64,000 nt of DNA, taken from assembly GCA_014898415.1 (NCBI GenBank), contig RCTD01000007.1, positions 310,001-374,000 on the forward strand. The letters are read 5' to 3'. Numbering within the stretch: the stretch's first letter is position 1; the number at the start of each line of letters is the position of its first letter. This document shows, one piece after another, positions 1-14,129 of this stretch. This DNA comes from Stromatinia cepivora. Taxonomy: Eukaryota > Ascomycota > Leotiomycetes > Helotiales > Sclerotiniaceae. The position numbers and the translations under genes were made by a program. The notes beneath the pieces are model-generated. The model did not search any database and was not told the origin of the DNA. It saw only the letters and a list, made by a program, of their open reading frames with translations.

Positions 1-364
1 ACCCCGGGTACTCTTCCAGAAGATTGCAGTTTGTTGAACTGCAAAGGCAACCAAGGTAACCATGGAATCTGCTTTTCACAAGGCCGGTACCATGCATGAT
101 GCTTCCCGAAGGCTTCTTGCAGTGCGGTAAATAAACGGTGAAGGCGTACACGGGAATAAAAGTTGAGGATCTATTCTTGTCGATCAAGGAAAGGAAAGGG
201 ACAGATTTGAGTAAGTAGACTGCGTAGATGCTCAATGCGGTGGTACTTGGTAAAACACCAAAGGTCGTGCAAAAGTAAGTTAGCCCATCATTATAGAATC
301 GACAAGTCCAAGAACGGGGGGTAGATTAAAGGGAAGAAACGTTTTCAATTGATATTCGTAGCCC

Positions 365-399
<35 letters not shown>

Positions 400-1018
400 A
401 CTACCCAATGCTATGAATTTGAACAATTCTAGGATGATCCAGTTGTCATCTTTCTATCACGTTACAACTAAAGTTCCTAAAGCCACTTCCTTATGTTTGA
501 TTGTAGATGGAGTTTTATAATTCTTTTAATATCTTGTCCCAAAGTTCGAGAATCTTTCTCAAGGTTTTTACGCCGAGACTGAACCAATAGATAAGCTTTT
601 CATACATAATCCATGTCTCTTCTCTTATCCACATCTGGTTGTAGCGTCTACCATTATCCGTCTACCGGAAATTCTAGATGTCGTTCACACCATGAGAGGA
701 CGGGAACATCTTCACCCCTGGTCAACAATTAATTTGAGTGAAAAAAGTCGAATTAATCCCCTTATACTTTAATCCTAGTAAGGTACGTAGGCCCTCATTT
801 TAACTACATACCCACCGAGATTCCCCAATCAGTGTCTCATTTATTTCCAGTGCTGTCATTCATATTGCTGGCAGAACGACCATAAGGGAAAGATACATCT
901 AGCCACCTTTACTTCACAATCTAATACATTATTAAGACCTTTCATCCCCTCTCACTTCAAGAACATCTCCAACTCATATTCAATTTCAACTTTCACCGAA
1001 AATACTATAGAATTCAAA
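1..1018. other. Upstream intergenic region of the UGM gene
   Basis: No gene is visible here. The stretch holds a heptamer microsatellite near 364-405 and a pyrimidine-rich tract with several C/T runs at about 940-1018, just ahead of the mutase start codon, as is common in front of well expressed filamentous-fungal genes. It is inferred to carry the promoter and 5' leader of the mutase gene. Confidence 0.5.
364..405. repeat. (CTACTGC)n microsatellite
   Basis: About four to five consecutive copies of a 7-bp unit CTACTGC, followed by two degenerate copies. Seen directly in the sequence. Confidence 0.9.
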
Positions 1019-3072
<2,054 letters not shown>

Positions 3073-3738
3073 GTCTGCATTTAAAAATTCGGAAGAAAGG
3101 TAGATGAGTTGAAGGACGGAGAGGAGTCTCCCAAAACCACTTTATACCTCTCACCTTTAGCGAAGTTGAGAGGATACTTTTTTGATGCATCTAGATTTAT
3201 CTGAAATCAACCGGTGTTTGCTTATTGCGACTTAGATACACACATATGCGATTAGAACTCGTATATTCTGTTATTAAAAATAGTTAGCGAGGTTCATTTA
3301 GAGAGCTTGTTAGTTTGCTACTCTTTAGAAATAGATTCTAGAAAGAGAATTTATATTTTATAATATACATTGATATGCCTTGGTTGTGAGAGAAATCGTT
3401 GAGTTGTTTATTAACATTGTTGTGGCGGATTTAGCAATGATAAATATAGTTTCTCATTTCCACGACCTCCTGCGTAGTTGAATGGCATAGTGAAATCACA
3501 TCAATTTTAGCACAGTAGTCCCTGAAGACTAACTAACTACGAATTATCCTCCCTCTATTGAATTAATGATTTCGGATATCTCTCATCATAGAGTCCATTT
3601 GGAGACGAGAGATGGAGTTGGGGTGGAAGATGCACACATGTGTACGGGGGTAGATGGATCCAAATATTGATTTTGGTGGAATGGGTCCAATTTATGGATT
3701 TGTGGTTATGATTGCGGCGGCTTGGTATCGGTATTTTA

Positions 3739-3791
3739 GAGATGAGATGAGATGAGATGAGATGAGATGAGATGAGATGAGATGAGATGAG
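3739..3791. repeat. (GATGA)n microsatellite
   Basis: About ten uninterrupted copies of the pentamer GATGA. Confidence 0.9.
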
Positions 3792-3910
3792 TTCGTGGAG
3801 AGAAGCTAGGGTGTAAGGGGTGGCAGGAAGGGTGGGAAGGGGGGCTGGATGATGAGAAGATTTTATTTTTAGATTTTATTTTTAGGTTTTTGTTTTTGTA
3901 ATATATATTT

Positions 3911-3913
3911 TTT

Positions 3914-4004
<91 letters not shown>

Positions 4005-4019
4005 CCTATTTATTTACCT
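3911..4019. repeat. (TTTA)n microsatellite
   Basis: About 25 nearly perfect tandem copies of TTTA, ending with two TTTACCTA variants. Confidence 0.95.
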
Positions 4020-5013
4020 AGGGAAAGTATTGATCCATGAAGGAAGGGGATTTGGAAAATCTTATTTGATGGATTTGATTTATTTTGATTTATTTTGATT
4101 TGTTTTGATTTGATTTGTTTTGATTGGGGTTTAAAATGAATATATGAATGAGGTTCAGTAAAGTTTTATGATTTAGGAGTTATTTATATTTTAGATGGGT
4201 TAATTATATATGAGTAAATCAGGAGATTTATTATTATAAGAGAAGAGAGTATTCTTTTTTGATTGATAATAGTAATGTATATATATAATTAATTGCTAGT
4301 TGTAATTTCCAGGTTGTGATTTGGGAAATTGAGATAGAATGAATGAGAGTAGAGTGTAATTTTTTTATATTATATATAGAATAAATATATAATGTTTGTT
4401 TTTACATTGTAAGATTACTACAGGGAGAGTAGCGTAGTATATTACGGTTAATAAATTAGGGCTAAATCTATATAGTAAGTATAATATAAGGAGATAACTT
4501 GAAGAGAAGAAATATTAAAATTAGACACTGTATTGTATTGTACTGCATTGTAGGTGTAATCCCTCATATTCTTCAACCTTGCTTCCACGCTATACCCGAG
4601 TCCTCATCCCAAATCGATACTACTTCAGCTCACATAGTAATCCCAGATCCAAGGAACGTTTTAACCTTCAAATGCTCACTTTCCACGAGCTCAATGGACC
4701 CACCAATCCTCAACCATCAATATCCAAAATCCCAAGATCAAATCACATGCTCAAAGCTCTTTTCTAAAAAGTTCGGAGTCGGTTATGGTGCGTTTTGCAG
4801 GAGGAAATGTGCGAGATTGTTCCCTGGAGAGATATTCTAGGTCCTATATTCTGGGTTCTAGGTTCTATAATGTATATATAAATCGTAAGATATGAGACAT
4901 TGATATTAGTAAAGGAAGAGAAATTGATTACTTCGACACATTGACTGTGAGCGTGGGATGTGCTCCTGTAAGGGAGGTGAGGTCTTTCGGATATAAAAAG
5001 TATCCTAGGAAAG

Positions 5014-5798
5014 CAGGGCTGGGCACTGGGTAGGGTATATTCAGGGTAACCTGGGGTATAATCCGGTTGGTATTACATCCAGCTTTATCTTTATGGGGTA
5101 GGGTAATTATTTTATAGATTATTCGGGTATCTAGAATATCTATAGGGTATATAGTATATATTAAGGATATTTGGGGGTATATTTGAAAGATTATAGGTAT
5201 TATAGAATAATGGTTTTTTATTCAAATCATAATATAATTTTGAAATCAAACAAAGAAAAAATGAAGATATATTATTTGTTTATTCTAAAATAACTATTGA
5301 TAACTTTTGTATAGTTTCTCTAAAAACTTTATTTCTACAATTTTCTTATCAATTTAAAAAAATCCTATTGTTTAAAAAGAGAAATATATTTCGATCAATA
5401 AATCCAAAAATAGTATTATCGGTATTATTATATAGTAAATATAAATTATCTGATAGATTGTCTTGATTCATTGTATTATTACTATTGGTGTAGGAAAATA
5501 TAATTGATATGGTTATTTGAAGAAAAAGAAATTTACAAAATAATATATTAGATGAAGTAATATAAATTTTCAATAATATAATTCGAATAATATAATCTGA
5601 TATTTTTGATTTTATTATATAATTAGGAATAACTTTTTTTTTAGATAATAATTATAGAATGATTATATAATATTTACCCGTAGGTATTCCGAGTACCCGG
5701 ATTATTTGGCGGGTATATACTCCGTAAAAGCTTACGGGATAGGGTATACTATCCCGTGAGGCCAGATACCCCGGGTAGGGTACGGGTGCCCAGCCCTG
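5014..5798 (+). mobile_element. hAT-like non-autonomous DNA transposon (copy 1)
   Basis: A 785-bp element with 13-bp terminal inverted repeats CAGGGCTGGGCAC, flanked by a perfect 8-bp target duplication TAGGAAAG (5006-5013 and 5799-5806). An 8-bp duplication and a CAGGG terminus are typical of the hAT superfamily. The subterminal parts are rich in GGGTA/TACCC motifs; the interior is AT-rich with no transposase frame. A second copy lies at 21277-22339 in the opposite orientation. Movement would need a transposase from elsewhere (inference). Confidence 0.9.
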
Positions 5799-5806
5799 TA
5801 GGAAAG

Positions 5807-6120
5807 AAGCTTCAGGTGAAATATCAACTGGTAGATATATAAATACCAAATCTCCTCCTCTAAGTCTAGAAATGTCATATTCATCACTAATGATTCTTTT
5901 ACTCTGATAACTCTAATCAAATGGAATACATTTCCACCCCAGCTATATTTCTTCAATGCATCATTCTCTCTAATAACGCCAAAAAGCCCCATGTTAAACG
6001 GAACCAATATTCCATCTGCATACTCTGTATAAGATACGTCGTAAACCCGAGAAATAATACTTGGCACCGCATTACCATGATTGATTTTTATATCCACCAA
6101 AAAGTCATCAAAGAAATACT
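5807..6120 (-). pseudogene. Unrecognised coding-like ORF next to the hAT insertion
   Basis: The minus strand is open from about 6118 down to the element end. The frame is protein-like, with mixed residue composition unlike the AT-rich shadow frames (for example IRENDALKKYSWGGNVFHL). The frame begins just after a TAG preceded by AATTAG, so it may be an internal exon with an acceptor there. The hAT-like element interrupts its 3' end. In the empty site the frame would end at a TAG that overlaps the target duplication, so the insertion changes only the tail. I do not recognise a family, and it may not be a gene at all. Confidence 0.3.
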
Positions 6121-7516
6121 AATTCGTGCCAGCACTCCTCTGGAACGTTATTTACTATTTAGCGAGGCTGCAGATACATGATCTCGATATCATATTTCGC
6201 CATTGCTTTCACGGGTTAACGCTGGGAATCAAAAGGCTCTTGGAAGAAGAATCGGGAGTATTCAGGAGTTATGCTAGATAAGGAGGTCGTGACGAGTTGG
6301 TGAAGTATCGTCTTCATATTATTTGTGCGAATAATGAGGTCTGGGGGGACAACTCTCTAAGTAACGGAAAGATTAACGAGGATTTGGGTTTGAACGGAAG
6401 GGGGGAATTAATGCCTACATCTGGAGTGAGAGAAGGGGTTTTACCGTCCGTGACAAGATAGTAGATGGGTAGGTAAGGAAAGGTAGCGAGAGCAGCAGTT
6501 TATAATTTAGAGAATCTTAGTATCGGGGTGCAATTTTGGAGTAATTAGTTCATTACTATTTTACTTTCACGTACTTCCTCACTGGCACTTATCAATTGAG
6601 CACCGATGTAAATACATCGCTGGGTAGATTGGCAAATGTGTGAATGACTGGAATATCGGACATCCATATCTTTACGACCAGAGGGCACCAGTAACATCAA
6701 TGAATGCAGGTGAGCTGCACTTTGCACATCTTTTCTCATACACAACATTTGGGTTTCTGGTAGCTGCCTCAGAGGGAATGGGATGAGTTGTCTGGGGAGT
6801 ATCGATAAGGCAATTGGCGCCTGGAAAATAATACTTGACACCATGTTTTATGTACAAGAAAACGTAAATAAAAGAAAAGAGGGGTTTGTGTATGATGCTG
6901 AAAGACGGAGAGAGAGGGAGCAGGATTTATATTGTCAACTTTTTCCATTGCGCCGGGATAAAAGCCGTATTCACTCTGTTATGATTGTAGGTATTTATTG
7001 CATTTTGCATTTATGGAGGTAGGTAGATAGGTTTGATTGATTGGATTTGAATACTTTTCTGCTACTTAAGTAAGTATTGTATGGTATGCAGGTCCCAGAC
7101 GGTTCAATATTGTGTCTTGAAATAAATAGCTGCTTAATGTGATTGAGATTGAGATTTAGATCCAAAGCTGACAAAAGGGAAGATATTAAATGTACTAGGG
7201 AAATACTCTGGTATTTATTGGTGGTGGGTGGGTGATTTCCGGATTGGAGTGGGGTGGGGTGTTAGCAGCTTAATTAGGAAGGCGGTAACATATGATAGAA
7301 AAGGTCGATATAATGATTTACCTATGTTGAGATGCTAGAATAAGAGGAAATTTCCTTATTAATTACCTAGGTATAGGTATAGGTATAGGTATAGATATAG
7401 GTATATTTGAGGAAATGAGTAGTGAATAGTCTAGTTTTTATATCGACCTCCTTTCAAAGTTTTACACTATTTTTGATTGAATATTTTAAACAAACTCTTT
7501 TAGAAAATCTAATCAA
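6121..7516. other. Intergenic region, no supported gene
   Basis: Moderate composition, several short frames on both strands (for example 6545-6844 minus, 6783-7022 plus) without recognisable motifs. A GGTATA-type hexamer microsatellite occurs near 7370-7406. AT content rises steeply from about 7,400. Confidence 0.5.
7370..7406. repeat. (GGTATA)n microsatellite
   Basis: Five to six tandem copies of the hexamer GGTATA, one with a G to A change. Confidence 0.85.
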
Positions 7517-7520
7517 TTAA

Positions 7521-7946
7521 CGTGGTTTATCATTATATAGACCATATCATCGAGTGGGCCACTTCAAAATACATCAAAATCGGCAGTTTTTTAATATTTA
7601 TATTTAAATAACCAATCATTATTTTTTTCAAAAAATAATTTGTTCATAAAAATTAGAAATAAAATATTTATAATACTTTATCTTTTTATAAATATTTCGA
7701 TTATAACTCAAAACTGTCACACTTTGTATTACAAAAACCTATTCTTTTGAATAACTTTTTTATTTATTCGAAATTTTTGAATTTTAATTAACTTTCATAT
7801 TATTTATATAAACAAATATAATATTCAGAAAAAAGAATTGAATTATATCGATAAATAAAGAAAGTGCACGGTTATGTACAGACGAATTTTGTATGTATTT
7901 TGAAGTGGCCCACATGATGATATGGTCTATATAATGATAAACCACG
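7521..7946. mobile_element. MITE with 57-bp terminal inverted repeats, TA or TTAA target
   Basis: A 426-bp element. The first 31 bases (starting CGTGGTTTATCATTATATAG) are repeated perfectly in inverse at the right end, and the inverse match continues to about 57 bp with two or three mismatches. It is flanked by TTAA on both sides (7517-7520 and 7947-7950). This reads either as a TTAA duplication, or as a TA duplication with termini starting ACGTGG as in Tc1/mariner. The interior is AT-rich and non-coding. Confidence 0.85.
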
Positions 7947-8169
7947 TTAACTTTTAAATAATATATATGTTACAAAAGTAACAGCTGATCTGTCCATACA
8001 AACTCGGGCCCCAAGGCAAAGTGAGAACTTATTATACAATTTTGTATGGTATTCGACTCATAGGGTCTCTTTATATTAAGAAAGCTTGGACATATCTTCT
8101 GATCTCTTAACACGTGATTTGGAGCCTTTGGAGCTTAGGATTCAAAAGAATCCAAGAGAATATAATAGA

Positions 8170-8241
8170 TGTCACACCAAAAGTGACGCCACTCTTGACG
8201 AATGGTTAATTGGGTTGATATAGTAATCATTTCCCGTGACA
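8170..8241 (+). mobile_element. 72-bp mini-insertion, copy 1
   Basis: A 72-bp unit starting TGTCACACC and ending CCCGTGACA, so it has 6-bp terminal inverted repeats TGTCAC/GTGACA. It is flanked by a perfect 5-bp target duplication ATAGA (8165-8169 and 8242-8246). The same unit occurs inverted at 8973-9044 with a different duplication. TG...CA ends and a 5-bp duplication are what retroviral integrases leave, so a solo LTR of an extremely short-LTR element is the first reading. A tiny MITE is the alternative. Confidence 0.85.
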
Positions 8242-8428
8242 ATAGAGTATGAAGATCTATATAAGAAGGATAGGTTTCCATTTATAGAGCTTCGTGCTCA
8301 AGATCAATCATTTAGTATACTCTATTATTAGTTATGAATTGTATATTATTTTTATCTTTATTTAAGTTTTTGTTTGATGTCTAGTTATAAACCTACCTCG
8401 AGAGTTTAGAGCACTTTTATATGATCTA

Positions 8429-8854
8429 CGGAGGTTGATGGGGTAAGTATTGTAAAACAGATCAAAAAATGACCGTGCTTGGTTCCACAGACAAGGGTTC
8501 TGACCAATAATATCATTACGCTGATTGAAAATTTATATGATGAAATCTGAGTGATTAAAGTATTGTAAATTCTTAATTATCTATTTAAAATCATTCAAAA
8601 TCATTCAAAATCATTTAAAATCTTTAATTTTTTATTCAAAAATCTATTCTAAAGTTATTGAAAAAGGTTACATGAGCTTTAAAAACTTCAAAATCATTAA
8701 ATTATTGAAATTTTATTGAAATCCTCGAAATACGAAATTTGAAGAGAGAACAGCTCAATATCTATTCAAATTGTTTAAAGCAGTATCAAAAGACAGGAAA
8801 AACAGCGATATGTGAGTAAAAAATGTCTTATAATACTTACCCCATCAATCTCCG
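8429..8854. mobile_element. Tc1/mariner-type MITE with TA duplication
   Basis: A 426-bp element with inverted termini CGGAGGTTGATGGGGTAAGT (one mismatch, matching for about 23 bp), flanked by TA on both sides (8427-8428 and 8855-8856). No coding capacity. The TA duplication suggests Tc1/mariner mobilisation (inference). Confidence 0.75.
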
Positions 8855-8972
8855 TAGACGGCGAACCTCGTAATAATATATCAGATTCTTATCAAAATAT
8901 ACTTTATATAATAAATTTTCAACTATTATATTTATAGATAATTTGTTATATAATATAAAATCTATTGATTAA

Positions 8973-9044
8973 TGTCACGGGAAATGATTACTATATTAAC
9001 CCAATTAATCATTCGTCAAGTGTGGCGTCACTTTTGGTATAACA
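8973..9044 (-). mobile_element. 72-bp mini-insertion, copy 2
   Basis: Reverse-complement copy of 8170-8241, the same length to the base and differing by several changes, mostly transitions consistent with RIP. It is flanked by its own 5-bp duplication ATTAA (8968-8972 and 9045-9049). Independent duplications show that the two copies arose by separate insertions. Confidence 0.85.
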
Positions 9045-9183
9045 ATTAAAAAAATATAGATCTATTATTTGATTTATTTTCTAATTCCTTTAAATCTTCA
9101 ATTGATTATAATACAAAATTGATTTCTTCATCTCTTTTTATTCTCAATTTTGATATCTCTCAATTTTCATTTTAGTAAATTAT

Positions 9184-9402
9184 TGTCGGGACAACTGTAC
9201 ACGGGGAAGTGAGGTTCATCAACGAACGTATAGAACTCTATTAATACGTTTTGATTTGCCTAGAGAGCTAGAATCTATGGAGGGTAAAGATCTATATAAT
9301 GATGCATGCCGAGGCATTAGTGCGAGCACTAGTGCTCACATGATCCTTGCCATCCTTACCATCCTTACCATCCTTACCATACACATGATTCATATTCCGA
9401 CA
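9184..9402 (+). repeat. Solo LTR beta, left copy
   Basis: A 219-bp unit beginning TGTCGGGACAAC and ending TATTCCGACA, flanked by a perfect 5-bp duplication ATTAT (9179-9183 and 9403-9407). It contains three tandem CCATCCTTA units near its right end. The copy at 45104-45305 has the same orientation. This is best explained as a solo LTR left after LTR-LTR recombination. Confidence 0.8.
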
Positions 9403-9894
9403 ATTATAAATAATATTGAAGTTTATATAAAATATTCATTTATATTAACTTTTGATACAGGAAGTAGTAGTATTATTGATTATATAGATTGAACTAAGAA
9501 TCTATTATTCTAATAGAAGTAGAATTGAGATTATTCCCAAATATGGTTTATACACCATTATAATCATATAATCTCAATTTTAATTCTATAATGACCTCAT
9601 TTCCAATATTCCTTCATTAAGGATATCCTATTCGATCCTTCTAGATTGTTACGAACCTCAACTACGAAACTAAGGCTAGCCGAAAGCGGGCCGAATTGTA
9701 CGCTAGTTTGAAAAGTTTTCATTTATATAGAGGGGAATTCTTCAATACCATTTTTAGAAAAAGTAATGAAAAGTTTTGATTCTAAACCCGAACCTATTGT
9801 TATTTGAATATTAACCGATTCTTTGTTATAATTCTTATAATTCTTTTCATTCACCCTTGAGAACAATTCGTCGATTAATTTTGGGAATAATCTC

Positions 9895-10240
9895 ATTTTT
9901 TGATTCATTCGAACCTTCAAAAAACCTTCGAAATTTACCTCCAAAATACATACGAATTGGGCTTAGAAATAACCCTTCGAAAATCCTTCGAAATTTACTT
10001 TCAAAATATATACGAATTTGGCCTCGAAACAAACCTTCGAAAACCCTTCGGAATATTATCGAAAATCTTCGAAAACCCTTCGAAATTCATCTTCGAAATT
10101 TACCTTCAAAATACATACGAATTTGACCTCAAAACGAACCTTCGAAAACCCTTCGAAATTCACCTTCGAAATTTACCTTCAAAATATATACGAATTTGAC
10201 TTCAAAACGAACCTTCGAAAACCCTTTGGAATATTGTCGA
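9895..10240 (+). repeat. CCTTCGAAA-rich tandem repeat in element C
   Basis: Degenerate tandem copies containing AACCTTCGAAAACCCTTCG and ATACGAATTTG blocks, about four copies. The array stays open in more than one plus frame as short repeated peptides; probably not a functional protein. Confidence 0.7.
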
Positions 10241-12434
10241 AAACCTACAAAAATACTACGAAAAACCTTCAAATCAAGAAAATCAAGAAAAACAAGAAAA
10301 GGAATTGAAAAGATTTATTCGAAAGATATGAATATAATGCACGAACCGAACCCTACCCTATTTTACGAAATTCGAAAGCGAATCCTTAAATTATACAAAT
10401 CATTCAAACAAAAGAACGAAAAAACGAAAGTATATGGAAAACCTTCGAAATTTTATTGGAAAAGTGAAGAATTTGAATATAAAAGTTGTTGGGAAAGTTG
10501 AAGATATTGAAGTTGAAGATATTGAAGTTGAAATAATGATAATGAAGCCTTTGGTATTATTTTTGAGGAGTATAATGAGCGGATTTATAATGATGATTAT
10601 CACGAATCGTGAACCACAGGAGGCTAACTACGTGATACCTCTTATCTTCTATATCAATTTATAAACTGATCATTCGTGTGTATACGTTACGAATTATACG
10701 ATTTAATATAGTAAAATGATAATTCTAATAACATATATACACAACCCCGCAATCCATAAATGAATATTTGTATATATATATTTAATCATTTCTTACAAAC
10801 CATAATTCTTCAATTGTAAATTCTAAAAAACATAATTGATCCTATTTATTTAGTTCTATTATGGCTTTTATGCATTATATTATCTATAACTCATTTATAA
10901 ATATCCAGTTATCTAATAATCTCTCAAATAATATCTTACTTTAATAATATCTTCTTAGGTGAACTTTTACAAATGTTATATCCAAAAAAAGAAGATCTAT
11001 TCCAATCTAATCGACGAAGATATAAATACCTTTAGAAGTGTATTATCATTTTTATAATACAATGAATTCTTCTTTTTATACACTTCAAATCTTCGAAAGT
11101 ATATTTTAAAGAACTCTTTCTTTCTCTTCAATTATTTCAATAATTCTTCGAAGAAAATATAAATACAGGATTGAATAATATTATTATTGGAAAAAAGAAG
11201 ACTGATAAAAAGAAGATTCTAGTATATAAAATCGATACTTTCAATGGTTCAATTGTTTCTTTTGAATCATTATTACAATTATAAGATCTTTATATAATAA
11301 TTATAAGTTTGAAAGAGGAGAATTAATAATTGAAAATTATAATAATATAATCTTTTTTTAAGTCTCAAATAATATTTATATAAACATTCAGGTTAATAGT
11401 AGTATTTGGGATTCCTTTTATTTTTTCAATCGAAATCCAAAGACCTTTATTCAAGCAAATCCGAAGATCTCGAAGTTAGAGAAAGAAAACTTTGATTAGA
11501 TAATTTAATCATTCGGGGTTCTTTGATAAGTTTTTTTTTTTTTCAAAAAATGATAATTTATTTAATAATCAAGGGTCCTTTTATTCAAAAAACTAATCTA
11601 ATTGGTTAAAATTATATTTCTATATTAATTACAATTCGTAGTAAGATATATATATATCAAAATCTATAAATTTTACTATTAAATTTAGTGATGGTATTGA
11701 ATCTAAAATTAGTTTGTAGTAATTATTGGTTATAGAACGATTTGAGCTGTATATTATATTATTTAAGAGTGAGATGTAATGTTGTGTATATGTAATTGAT
11801 CAAACCGAATTGGAAGTATAAGTATATGTTAACAAGTCATATTGAGTGGGTGGAAAAGCCTTTATTTTTATAAGGTTATCTGGCTAGAAGTTATTATACA
11901 GGTTATATGATTCGGTAGAATCATATACAGGCTAGTCCCATTATAGTATAGTCCCATACTTAGATATACAATATGATCCAAAATCCAACACTCCCCTAAA
12001 AACGTAACGTATATAAAAGCAAAGAAGATTAAACTATAAATACCTCAACTAATTTAAACCGAGCTAAGCAATATTAACCTGAAATAAAAAGCCAATAACG
12101 TTGAATAATCATTCCTTTACTAGATCTTTTAAAACCCAAAATCTAACAAAATTATTTCGAATAGAATAATCGTTTTACAATAATATAATAATCTTTAAAG
12201 GATAATCAGCATCCCTTTTTTCATAATAAAAATTAAAGGAAATCCATCTCTCCTGCTCCCAATCCTCCAACCGTATTAGGCTAGAGCCTTCAGCCCTACA
12301 CTGCAATACAAACGCCTCTCTCTAGTAAGACAATACATTCTATAGAATTATATCTATAACTTTTCCCTTCATAACAAAAGTATAACTAACTATCAATCAG
12401 GATAACTGATAGATTACTAACTAGTAACTCTTGC

Positions 12435-14109
12435 TGTCACGAGATACACGTGATCGCGTCCGATCGGGCTAATACAATACTAAGCTTCGAACCGATCATA
12501 TATATAGCTTCGTAGCACACTCTCTTTAACTCTATAATTTTTAATTCTAAAATTGATCTCTAAACACTCATTAAATTCATTACATTATTAAAAGCTCTTC
12601 CAAATAAAAAATAAAATAATATCTATATATGCTTATATATACTTCATTTGCTTTTATCTAAGTATATACTTCTACTCTCTCGTTTATATATAGATCTTCT
12701 TGATATTATTCGAAAATATTATCTTTTTTCTTACCCTTAATTTCTAAACTATAGATTACAATTCGATAAACCTTGCGATTACAGAATTTTATAGCGAAAT
12801 GATTTATCAATGAAATGAAATCTCATTTTTATATTTCCTGATTCTCAAATGCATTTCTATTGTTTATATTCCTTTTTATCCAAAACCTTTTCTCTTTGAT
12901 CCTAAAAAGTTTAGTAATAGTTTTCAAAAGTTCGATATCTAACTTTCCTCGATTCGAGCGAAATTATAAATAAATAATGCTGCAATTAGCAACTTTATAA
13001 TTCAATTTTACTATATTTATTTCAATCTCGAATCTTATATACAAACTATAATACTATCTCAACTTTCTTCTTTTGATCAAAATATTCTCTTAAATCATAC
13101 AACAATTCTGGATCAATTTATATATATTTACAATAATCCAAATAAAATCCAAAAAGCTGAAAACAAATTATTCATTTTCAAACAAGGAACCGATTTTTTA
13201 TATATCTATATTACGAAATTCGAAAAAACTTTTTATAAAGCCAAAAATCAAAATTAACTTAATTCGAATAAAATCTCAATCTTTTATAATAAATTCAATA
13301 CTACTCTTAAAAATCGTTTTTTTCAATAACTTTCTTTTTTTTATTCTTATCCCGACTTTATTCAGATCATATAACAATTAACTATTCATACAACAAATGG
13401 ATTCCCTATATCATTCCATTTTAATAAACCTAAAACCTTATATATATTACAAAATCCATTTCATTTTCAAAACTATAATCCAATAAACATTAATAACCTT
13501 AATATTATTGATACTTTTAACCCTTTTGATATTCAATCAAACAAATCTAATTATATTTTGATTTTATTCTATATACAAATACCCGAGTTTTCCCCTTCTA
13601 AAAAAACTCTTTTATACAAACAAAATAAATATATATAATATAGAAATATCTTTTATTGAATATAAATCTATTTATTAGATCTACATCAAAAAGCCTGAAA
13701 TCAATAAAAACCTATTCCGGTTATTATATTAACTATTGAACCCAAAAGCGACAATGATAAAAATCTAGAAGAAATAATCAATAACCAATATTTTGAAGAT
13801 CGTTTAGAGAAGGTATATAGTATAATGGATATATATTCATTGGTTATAATACAATCTACACATCAAGCATTTTTATCAAAAAAAGATTAATGATCATTTT
13901 GTACTTAAATTATTCATTTAAAATAAGTTCGAGGCGAACTCTTCAGAAAAAAGGGGTAATATCACAAGATACATATGATCGCGTCCGATCGGGCTAATAC
14001 AATACTAAACTTCGAATCGATCATATATATAGCTTCGTAGCATACTCTCTTTAGCTCTGTAGCTTTTAATTCTAAGATTGATCTCTAAACGCTCGTTGGG
14101 TTCGTCACA
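12435..14109 (+). mobile_element. TRIM-like LTR element, copy a
   Basis: A 1,675-bp element with 150-bp LTRs (12435-12584 and 13960-14109) and a perfect duplication CTTGC (12430-12434 and 14110-14114). The 5' LTR still reads TGTCACGAGATACACGTG; the 3' LTR has TATCACAAG, the RIP form. AAAAAAGGGG precedes the 3' LTR as the polypurine tract. The interior of about 1.37 kb is AT-rich with no coding frame. A block GTTCGAGGCGAACTC before the tract resembles the matching region of chromovirus B, which suggests that a gypsy relative supplied the proteins. Confidence 0.95.
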
Positions 14110-14129
14110 CTTGCTCCGGGGAATCACTA

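Larger units (their letters stand above)
3073..5005. other. Intergenic region with simple repeats
   Basis: 3' flank of the mutase gene. It contains two long microsatellites, listed separately, and a TTTTGATT-rich run around 4075-4125. Open frames here (for example 4499-4840, no ATG start) have no recognisable features. I see no supported gene. Confidence 0.5.
7951..9183. repeat. Patchwork of small repeats left of the LTR nest
   Basis: No gene. Bases 8247-8352 match 45309-45413 in reverse complement, so an older dispersed repeat (called U here) brackets the nest in inverted orientation. U contains TATA-like CTATATAAG and may be LTR-derived, with a possible TGTTAC start at 7968. Into this stretch have gone two 72-bp insertions and one 426-bp MITE, listed separately. 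Confidence 0.55.

Noticed and set aside
4499..4840. 113-residue ORF as a gene
   Set aside because: No ATG start, no motif, no splice context; composition is like the surrounding intergenic DNA.
8170..9044. One 875-bp MITE with 72-bp inverted repeats
   Set aside because: Each 72-bp end has its own 5-bp duplication on both of its sides, so they are two independent insertions; the outer flanks do not match each other.
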